A stretch of DNA of 64,000 bases from NCBI GenBank assembly GCA_049724395.1, contig JAUGWO010000142.1, positions 202,918 to 266,917 of the forward strand. The letters are read 5' to 3'. The stretch is from Spongospora subterranea f. sp. subterranea (taxonomy: Eukaryota > Endomyxa: Phytomyxea > Phytomyxea > Plasmodiophorida). The notes under the pieces were generated by a model. The model saw only the letters and a program-made list of their open reading frames with translations. It was not told the origin of the DNA and did not search any database. This document shows positions 56,471 through 64,000 of this stretch, piece after piece; the stretch's first letter is position 1; every line of letters starts with the position of its first letter. The translations under genes and the position numbers were made by a program.

Positions 56471-58159
56471 TTAAATACACTTCAACTGTCTAAACAGCCA
56501 CAGGCGCCGCATCGCTGGTTTCATATGAATAAACAGAGTTGCCTTTTTTTCGTCCGCGATCACATCGTAAGCATCTAGGCGCTCTTCATCTGTCATCTCC
56601 AGTTCATCAACAATCGCCAGCGCATCAACCGTGTCCGAGTTTTCTTTCCGAAATACATTGCTGGTTTTGAAAAACTCCAACTCTTGCTGGGACAAGAGAT
56701 TTGCCTGGGTCATTACTTGCGCCAGAGCCATGGCCCCGTTTTGTTTGCTCTTAGCAACACGCAGTCTCTCTTGGTTCCTGTCTGTCCCTGTTGGTGGCAG
56801 GCATTTGGTATGGTATGGTATACAAAGGATCGCGGGTTCTTATGGGTTGAGTAAGCCTGTGTACTACCAGGCTTTCCCTACTTCCGCCTGGCCGCTACAA
56901 GTAGCTTGGGTATTGGGTATCCATTTTTATGGAACCTGATTACATTGCCTTCCAGACCAGCTGGCTCTCCCACGTAGTAAGACCTTCGTGCTCAACATTC
57001 ATTCTACTTTTCCGTATTGGATGCAAGTCTCCCAAAATTCCATCACTCACGGGGTTTCGAACTCATGTCCCACACTCACCCGGACATTGCCACCAACAGG
57101 GACAGACAGGAACCAAGCTCCAATACGGAAAAGTAGAGTGAATGTTGAGCACGAAGGTCTGACCACGTGGCCTCTAATGAATGTGGGAGAGCGAGCTGCT
57201 TGCAGTAAACTCGGAAACTCTGGATAGGCAATGTAATCAGGTGGGGGCAGGTCCCATTCGGTGTGGTCGTTAGGACAGATTATGTTGCTGAATCCAGCTG
57301 GTCTAATAGGTTCCTTCATTGGATACCCAAGCTACTTGTAGCGGCCAGGCGGAAGTAGGGAAAGCCTGGTAGTACACAGGCTTACTCAACCCATAAGAAC
57401 CCGCGATCCTTTGTATACCATACCATACCATTAGCAACACATTTTTTGGATGTGTTCGCGCTGGATGTAGACTTTGGAGTCTGAAGCTTTTTTATGGTCG
57501 GGGCTGGAGACGTCATAATTATTTCTCGAGTCGGGGTTCGCTTCTCCGATGCAGAAGAGCCCGACCTGCTGTTAGACGAAATATCTACGGAAACATCGGA
57601 GGAAATAGAAATCCTCCTGGTCCGATAACGCTCTGGCGCCGGCAGAATAAGTGAATTCCCCGTTTGCGATAACGTCTTCAAACAGTTGCTGAAGTAACGG
57701 GAACAATGGCATGGATGTTGTCATCCATTTTTTACACCTCGGATGTGCCTAAACGATGGTTATCAAAAATGGTTGCTGTTACGACCTCAACACCATACGG
57801 CGATGTATTCCTCCCAAACAAGAGTAGGTGCTGTGGCCAGATACCGACGGTCATCCCATCCGAACCCACTCAGGTTTTTGATTCTATTTACTGTATCAAA
57901 ATCCCTTTTCAGCTGATACTGCCATTTAATACTTAAACACGATTCTAGCCATGCAGCACGTGCGGTGATTGAACAGGTGCTCCCGATCATAATTGATTTG
58001 GAACCTGTTATTCAAAATTTTGACGGCGACATCCCACGCCTCCCGTTTGAAGCCAGATTGCGCCCTTTTGCCAAGAACATTCGCTTGATGAATCATTTCT
58101 GAGATCCAACATTCGTCCATGTCGTTTGTCCAGCTGGCTCGAACACGATCAGCGCCCAT
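56471..58159 (-). CDS. Harbinger Myb/SANT-like accessory protein, interrupted
   Basis: Starts at ATG 58157-58159 with a Myb/SANT-like trihelix: ASWTNDMDECWISEMIHQAN, AWDVAVKILNNRF, then SGFGWDDRRYLATAPTLVWE, the hallmark block of this transposon family. A Ser/Thr-rich linker follows (RRISISSDVSVDISSNSRSG). The C-terminal helices (LEMTDEERLDAYDVIADEK, RRLWLFRQLKCI) lie at 56471-56750. The gene is split by the foldback element at 56761-57430, which lies between linker and C-terminal helices, so the present copy should not make full-length protein unless the insert is spliced out. An intron near 57920 is likely. Confidence 0.8.
56761..57430. mobile_element. Foldback element with 10-bp target duplication
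   Basis: Flanked by TTAGCAACAC on both sides (56751-56760 and 57431-57440). Long imperfect inverted arms (about 56806-57021 and 57119-57430, both ending in TGGTATGGTATGGTATAC) surround one inverted copy of the 105-bp unit that is tandemly repeated at 63731-63940; a partial unit (TTGGTTCCTGTCTGTCCCTG) also precedes the left arm. It is non-coding. A 9-10 bp duplication with long inverted arms fits Mutator-like foldback elements; this placement is inference. Confidence 0.82.
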
Positions 58160-58427
58160 GATGAACCACGGAGACCCCAATATTTAACCCATGATAATTC
58201 CGTGGGTTTAAGTCCTTGATATTTGACATCCAGACACCCCTATCATTTCAAACTCATGGGTTTCGGATAAATCATGGGTGACACGGAGTTTTATCACGAT
58301 ATTATGCGTCATCCAGACACACCCTTAGGTATATAAGGACCCGGCCTTGTGCCATCATAGTACCTTTTGGGTCAGTTGGTAACTGTGTATCTCGGGCGCA
58401 GTTCCTAACACAAAGCAGCTTCTTTCG

Positions 58428-58644
58428 CCGAAAAATTCTTCTTCCTATCTCTATTTTTGCTTGGACACTGGAGCTGCTGGACAGAGCCATGGTTGCATGC
58501 GACCAGATCCATATTAGAGAAGAACTAATATGTGGGTTCAAACCCTTATCGTTTTTGAGGCAATCTTCTGTCTTGCATTTGACGGGGTTGCGCCGACTAT
58601 AACAAACTACTTTAGCCTTGGCTATCTGGCTGTGTAGTTTACAC
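58428..58644. other. Short unassigned spacer
   Basis: Between the TRIM and the Ty3/gypsy element; no gene seen. Confidence 0.4.
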
Positions 58645-58649
58645 CCAAG

Positions 58650-58797
58650 TATTGCGCCCGGCAACTATCGGGGACACCGATCCCCGACAACCGCTAAACG
58701 ACGGGTACGACGACGACGAAAAAACTAGACTGGTTTATTACACCGGAAAAAAGCTCCATAAACATGCGCCACGGTGACAGCGCTGACTGGCGCTACA
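58650..58797 (-). repeat. 3' LTR of the Ty3/gypsy element
   Basis: 148 bp; ends TGTAGCGCC and GCGCAATA when read on the element's strand. Confidence 0.93.
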
Positions 58798-61700
58798 CTG
58801 CCTTCCTCCGATAACGAGGAACTGCAGCTCCTTCAAGACTGAACAGCATATCACCAGATGAGGCGAGATATCCTTTTTTTAGCTCGGATGAAAGAAAAAC
58901 AGGCGCTTCTTGATATAAATGGAGAAGAGGTTCCCACGAGTTATGCAGTTGATCAAAACCTTTCCATGAAACTAACAATTCCCAGATACCGGTTCCACTT
59001 TGTCTACTGTTGATTAACTTGTCGATCATGAAACCTTGCCCATCATGAGCTACTTGCTCCAGTAGTTCTTCGGTAATATTCAATGATGCGTCTGAATAAA
59101 ATCGGAGTCTGATAGCATGAATATCAGAAATGGATTTGGTAACAAGGTGTTGAACTCGAAAAATATGATCTGATATAACAGCTGTTATACAGTGGGGTCC
59201 TGTCCACCGTACCGAAAGTTTTGATCCGGTCTTGTGTAGCGTATTGGCAACCAAGACATAATCACCTAAGGAAAAATTCGGAATAGGCGCCTTTCGCTTA
59301 CGATTTAAACGATCTCGACGGTCCTGGCGATGAGCGATCACCTTTTTATGCATCTGGTCTAAACTGCAACGTAATTCTTGAACAATATTTTGTAGAGTAT
59401 CTGCCGAACACGGAACGGGAAGTAGTTTCTTTGATCGGGGGTCCCATACGGCATCTAGAGCAGAACTAGGTTGTAAACCCGTGAAGAGTTGTATAGCCGA
59501 AGGACGATCCTTTACAACTGTATGATTTAGGGCATAACGGATTAACGGGATCAAACAGGGCCAGTCGGAAAATTTTAAACGGAACTCCGATATCAAAGCT
59601 CGAAAAACTCGCAATATGTGAGCATTGATTACCTCGATAGTACCGTTTGACCACGGGCAGTAGGCAAGCGTGAAATGATGACGCACATGCAGATGAAGCG
59701 ATAACTCCTCAATGACTTGATTTAGGAAATGCGATCCACGATCAGAAACCCACGTAGTTACGACACCATAACGAGAAAACCAATCAACCAGACATTCAGC
59801 GGTGAAAAATGATGTCGGTTCTTCACATGGATACAAATCAATATAGGAGGATAAATCGTCCCGAATAACCAGCAGATATTTAAATGAAGATCGGGAAGGT
59901 GCAATGTATACGAAATCAAAATGAATGATCTGATTTGCACAAGATGCATGAAGAGCTTCGCCAAAAGGGCGAGGGATACTATTACCCCCAGCATTAACTG
60001 TGCAATGGAGGCATTGAAGGCAGAAACACGACACATCATCAATTAAAGTGGTCCAAAAAAAACGGTCTTGTAAGGCATTTCGAGTAGCTTGCGTTCCTCG
60101 GTGACCGGAACTTCCGCAATGCGCAATGATCAATAATCGAAGTTGAAGTTCGACAGCTTCAGTGGGAATCCATATAATATTGCCCGAATCTAAAAAGAGA
60201 TCTTTGCGGTGAAACCCTGGTGAAAACATGCCCTTTCTCCTTAATAAACGATGATTCTTGCAAAACAGCGTCAAAAGCTTTACTCTGGGTTATCAGAATT
60301 TCCGACAAGGACGGCCATAAAAAATCGGGTTGTTGTAATGGTTGAATGAGAGGTACTGATGCCGAAATTCGATTGATACAAAGTGTACTGTCCTGCCTTT
60401 GTCGAGCCCATCGTGACCCGAGATCAGCCCAAACATTGTCTTCACCGGAAATTCCTTCAATGACATAGGCTTTACCATCTAAACGAAGTCGCCACCGATG
60501 GATCTTATCCAGAGAGTGTCGTCGAAGAAAAACGCCAGAAGATTGCGGATCATATAGGAACACTAAATTACGATGATCTGTAAAAATACGAAAAGGATGC
60601 ACCCCTGTACAAAGAAGATAATCAAACTGGCCGACCGCATGTTGAATTGGGAACGCTTCTTTCTCAGGAACAGACCATTGTAAAGAAGATCGTTTAAATT
60701 CTCCACTGCAGAAGGCAAGAGGTTCATGTCGTTGATCCTTAAAAGGAAGAGAAAGATCCTCAAACGGCACTTGCGTGATCGTAACCATCCAAAACTGCTT
60801 ACTCGCATCGGTAAATAAGCACGGAACATAATCTTCCTTTGGATACGCCAAAGTAACAGCTTCCCTGATTGACTCAATAACAGTTTGAAAAGCCAGGGAA
60901 AAGTCATCATTCCAACCAACATCCTTTAGCACGACTCGGGCGGCCGATTTCTTTGTCCGCAATGTCAAACCTGAGAAAACGTTTTCCAAAATTTGTCGTA
61001 AAGGAGCAATCACACATGAAAAATTTGGGATAGATGATGATAGCCACGTCACTGCACATACAAATTGCATGAGATGAGCTCCAGTTGTTGGTAGTTGGAA
61101 ATTGATTAAGGCCTGAATTCGAGCGGGATCATGACTAATACCCGTCGCAGAATATATTCGACCGCACCATTTGGCACATAATAGGAAAAACTCGCACTTA
61201 ATGACATTGAGCTTGAGATTAAACTGTCGACATCTCTCAAAAACCTCTCTTAAAAACAATAATAGATCTTTAAAACTCAAGGCGAATCCCAAAACGTCAT
61301 CAAGCCATACTAAAAGTTTGTTAGGCACCATTTCGTGAAATATTTCGTACATTCCTCGCTGAAACGCAAACACTCCATTGCTGTTTCCTTGTGCCAGTCT
61401 GGTAGGAGTATAAACACCAAAGGGGGTAATGAAACTTTGGCACTCAAGATAGCCAGAAACGGGGAACTGCCAATAACCTTTAAATGCATCCAGAGTGAAA
61501 AAACACGACGAACCAGAGATGTAAGAGCCCAAGGTGTGCAGGTATGGCATCGGAAATTGCTGAGGTTGAAGACACTTATTCACTGGAATCATATCCACCA
61601 CCATCCTTGGTTTCGTCTCCGCATTTACAACAAACGCCGGAAGAGCCCAAGACGACTGGTAGTTGTGATAGATAAGATTGCACGCTGTTAACTCATGCAC

Positions 61701-63447
61701 TAACGTCTGAAGATACTGAGAGGCCAACGGAGACATACGTCGTGGTTTCGCAAAAATCGGAATGGAACCCGGTTTCAAAACTAACTCCAAGGGTGTGACT
61801 TTGACAGGCGGATCCTTTCCTAGATGAATACGAAAAATGTCAATAAATTCGGTAAGCAAAACACCAAGATCTTTGGAAAACTCAGGAGGAGCCCCCATGT
61901 TTACAGTTTGTTGAACACGATCATTTAAGACTTGTCGAAGTTCTGCGTCATTGTTGTCTCCCAAAATACTTTCCGGAAAGTCCTTGTCCATGTCATCGTG
62001 GCAATCAGGTTCCTTTTCACTTTCTTTGATAGCCAGCGAGCATAGCTGGGATTCAACATCAATTCCCAATCGGCGTAACAGAGGTCTTCCCAATAAAACT
62101 TCAGGCATCTCGTCATCAATTACATAAAACCGTTGCGCACGAATTATGATTGGCCCCGCATTAGTAAAAATTGTGACATCCAGAAGACAACTTTTCTTAC
62201 AAGCGAGATAGGTAGTATTCGCTAAACGTAATTGAAGTTTTTCCGACCGAACAGGGACTGTGGACAGACTCCGAAAATGGTTTGACCCAATTATTACCAA
62301 ATCGGCACCGTCATCCACAGCTGCGCGAAACGTTTCTGAAATAGTGGTTCCAGACGACAGTAGAACTTCAAATCCTCCTTTCTCTACTGTCGTCTGGTTA
62401 TGATAAAGTGTTGTTGACTCGCGACATTCGAGAATGTTCACGAACTCGGACATCCTGCTTATCCGAAGCAGGAAGGTCGAAAGCAACATGGGGACGGGAC
62501 GTTCTCACAGCAGACTGACCTCTGGGAAGTTGCGATTGTTTCCATCGGGAGTTGTTGGAGGCTTCGTCTTCTGCAGCAATAATCGCTTTCAATATCGACA
62601 AAGCTTCGTTTGCCAAGGCAAACATTTCCGACAGCTTCAATACTTTCCTCGCGTTGAGTCGTAACAATTCAGCATAAAGCCGTGTTTTGAAACGCAGAGT
62701 CCGGAGAAATAAACGACAGCAATTTGACTCAGACATGGAAAAATCCGGTAAAAATTGTTTCGCTTGATGGAAATACTGAGAGTATCTTAGAATATAATCC
62801 GGTAGTGATTCTCTTTCATTCGGTAAAGAATTTTCCAACTTGTTTCGGAGGGCATCCTCCAGCGTCCCAGGATCAGCAGTAGAAGCGTACCAGACGGCCA
62901 TCTTATCGAGCAAAAGCGACGACGACATCACCGGCTCATTGAAAGCGCGATCTTGAAGCCGCTCCAGTTAAGCACCGGTACAACGCATCTCGACGCATAT
63001 CGTCGGATGCTGACAAGGTCAACCTTTCAAATCGGCTTCTAAAAGACGAAAATTTGAAAGCTCGTGTGATTAAAATATCCGAATCATCAAGAAGGTTTAC
63101 ATCTCGAGTACCCATATATCGACTGGCATCGTCAGATGAAACAATCTCCGAGAACTTCGGTAAATCTGAAAAATTAATGGGCTTTGAAGTTTCAGTTACC
63201 ACATTTTCAGTCGACTTCGATTTATCCGAAAACCCTTTCATTAACGCCATCATTTGCTCCGTCAAAAGTTGATTTTGGCGAGTTTGCTCGAATAAAAGCT
63301 CGATTAGTCGTTGCTGGTCAGACGCGGCTTCAGCCGTTGCAGAGATCGCTTTTTGCTCCTCATCAATATCAGTAGTCACTTCAAGTTCAGGTGAATTTCT
63401 AGTCTTCATTTTCGTCGATAGTGCTGGGTTGAAGCGTTATTGGCCAA

Positions 63448-63625
63448 TATTGCGCCCGGCAACTATCGGGGACACCGATCCCCGACAACCGCTAAACGAC
63501 GGGTACGACGACGACGACGAACTAAACGACGGACACGACGACGACGAAAAAACTAGACTGGTTTATTACACCGGAAAAAAGCTCCATAAACATGCGCCAC
63601 GGTGACAGCGCTGACTGGCGCTACA
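63448..63625 (-). repeat. 5' LTR of the Ty3/gypsy element
   Basis: 178 bp; carries an expanded GACGAC-type tandem tract relative to the 3' LTR. Confidence 0.93.
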
Positions 63626-63730
63626 CCAAGCTGCAACTCCCTGGCTAATTTTTTAGCCAGTCGCTACACCCTTCATCGTATTTAGTGTGTATTCGCAATT
63701 AGTGTGTTACACACTAATAAGTGTGAAGTC

Positions 63731-64000
63731 CTTGGTTCCTGTCTGTCCCTGTTGGTGGCAGGCATGTCCGGGTGAGTGTTGGACATGAGTTCGAAACCCC
63801 GTGAGTGATGGAATCTTGGGAGACCCCCCAAGGCGCTTGGTTCCTGTCTGTCCCTGTTGATGGCAGGCATGTCCGGGTGAGTGTTGGACATGAGTTCGAA
63901 ACCCCGTGAGTGATGGAATCTTGGGAGAACCCCCAAGGTAGCATCCAATACGGAAAAGTAGAGTGAACGTTGAGCACGAAGGTCTGACCACGTGGCCTCT
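63731..64000. repeat. 105-bp tandem units plus foldback arm, cut by window end
   Basis: Two near-identical units start at 63731 and 63836 with CTTGGTTCCTGTCTGTCCCT; each contains GAGTTCGAAACCCC, close to a Pol III B-box. From about 63943 the sequence (TCCAATACGGAAAAGTAGAG onward) matches the right arm of the foldback element at 57119. It is a second family member in the other orientation, running out of the window. Confidence 0.88.

Larger units (their letters stand above)
55025..58324. mobile_element. PIF/Harbinger DNA transposon
   Basis: 3.3 kb with terminal inverted repeats GGGCCCGTCTGGATG (left) and GGGTGTGTCTGGATG (right, reversed) and the 3-bp duplication TTA on both sides (55022-55024, 58325-58327), as the family requires. 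It carries two convergent genes: a DDE transposase (plus) and a Myb/SANT-like protein (minus), the classic autonomous Harbinger pair. A 670-bp foldback element sits inside the second gene. The transposase looks intact. Confidence 0.95.
54629..58410. mobile_element. TRIM miniature LTR element, split by a Harbinger insertion
   Basis: LTR copies start TGTCATGATCC and end CCTAACA (TG...CA): left 54629-54741 (113 bp) and right 55004-58410, the latter interrupted by the Harbinger element at 55025-58324. The duplication CAAAG flanks the whole (54624-54628 and 58411-58415). The internal region is only 262 bp (54742-55003) and carries no coding capacity, the definition of a terminal-repeat retrotransposon in miniature. 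LTRs contain TATATAAGG; they differ by one short indel. A-box-like and B-box-like Pol III motifs straddle the LTR/internal boundary. Confidence 0.88.
58650..63625 (-). mobile_element. Ty3/gypsy chromovirus
   Basis: Minus-strand element flanked by CCAAG (58645-58649 and 63626-63630). LTRs: 58650-58797 (148 bp) and 63448-63625 (178 bp), identical except for about 30 bp of extra GACGAC-rich tandem sequence in the longer one. Parts in order on the minus strand: Gag (about 63410-62400), protease, reverse transcriptase (VWLDDVLGFA) and RNase H (about 62490-60160), integrase with an HHCC zinc region and a C-terminal chromodomain (LLVSWKGFDQLHNSWEPLL) to 58793. TTGGCCAATAACGC next to the 5' LTR may be the primer site; GGAGGAAGGCAG abuts the 3' LTR. 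It is nearly whole, with perhaps two or three breaks, some of which could be the family's usual frameshift. Young, to judge by the LTRs. Confidence 0.95.

Noticed and set aside
63054-63375. Plus-strand frames over the Gag region
   Set aside because: Antisense shadows of the Ty3/gypsy Gag frame.
1-64000. CRISPR arrays, bacterial operons, integrons or phage
   Set aside because: Spliceosomal introns, Pol III tRNA genes and eukaryotic families throughout; the regular repeats seen are minisatellites without spacer structure.

Overview
This is a nuclear window from a small, flagellated eukaryote, most likely an opisthokont near the base of the fungi (chytrid, aphelid or blastoclad grade) or a unicellular relative of animals. 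Genes are broken by many short GT-AG introns of about 50-70 bp and lie close together. A CCDC40/FAP172 homologue implies motile axonemes. A large NAD-glutamate dehydrogenase of the GDH2 type is familiar from fungi and protists. An FMRP-like protein is known mainly from animals and their close relatives. The exact lineage is inference.

Positions 1-23.6 kb hold a dense run of housekeeping genes: a LOTUS + CCCH protein (5'-truncated), an F-box + Yae1-like protein, the DNA primase large subunit, eIF4E, CCDC40, a class B DnaJ chaperone, an H3K9-type SET methyltransferase, a SMARCC/Swi3 chromatin remodelling subunit, a secreted tyrosinase/hemocyanin-type copper protein and a WEE1/MYT1 kinase. Positions 23.6-31 kb are looser: a signal-peptide protein with an acidic repeat ectodomain, a TTAA-bounded hairpin element, a 74-bp minisatellite and about 2.4 kb with no gene I can support. 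Positions 31-40.5 kb are again dense: an FMRP/FXR homologue head to head with a BSD + NECAP fusion, then TRM1 and GDH2.

From 40.5 kb onward mobile DNA dominates. Two identical tRNA-Leu(CAG) genes point away from each other. A young Ty1/copia element with identical LTRs sits 11 bp upstream of the second one. An FkbM-type methyltransferase gene follows, then the ruins of other copia copies. Next comes a three-level nest: a miniature LTR element (TRIM) has a PIF/Harbinger transposon in its right LTR, and that transposon's Myb/SANT gene has itself been hit by a foldback element with a 10-bp duplication. A Ty3/gypsy chromovirus (minus strand) and a second copy of the foldback/105-bp-unit family close the window.

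The least ordinary items are the BSD-NECAP fusion, the FMRP homologue, the small beta-barrel-like module inside SMARCC, the TRIM carrying tRNA-like Pol III promoter boxes across its LTR boundary, and the copia element whose primer site matches the anticodon arm of tRNA-Lys(CUU). Exon coordinates were read by eye from splice signals and family conservation; no search was run.
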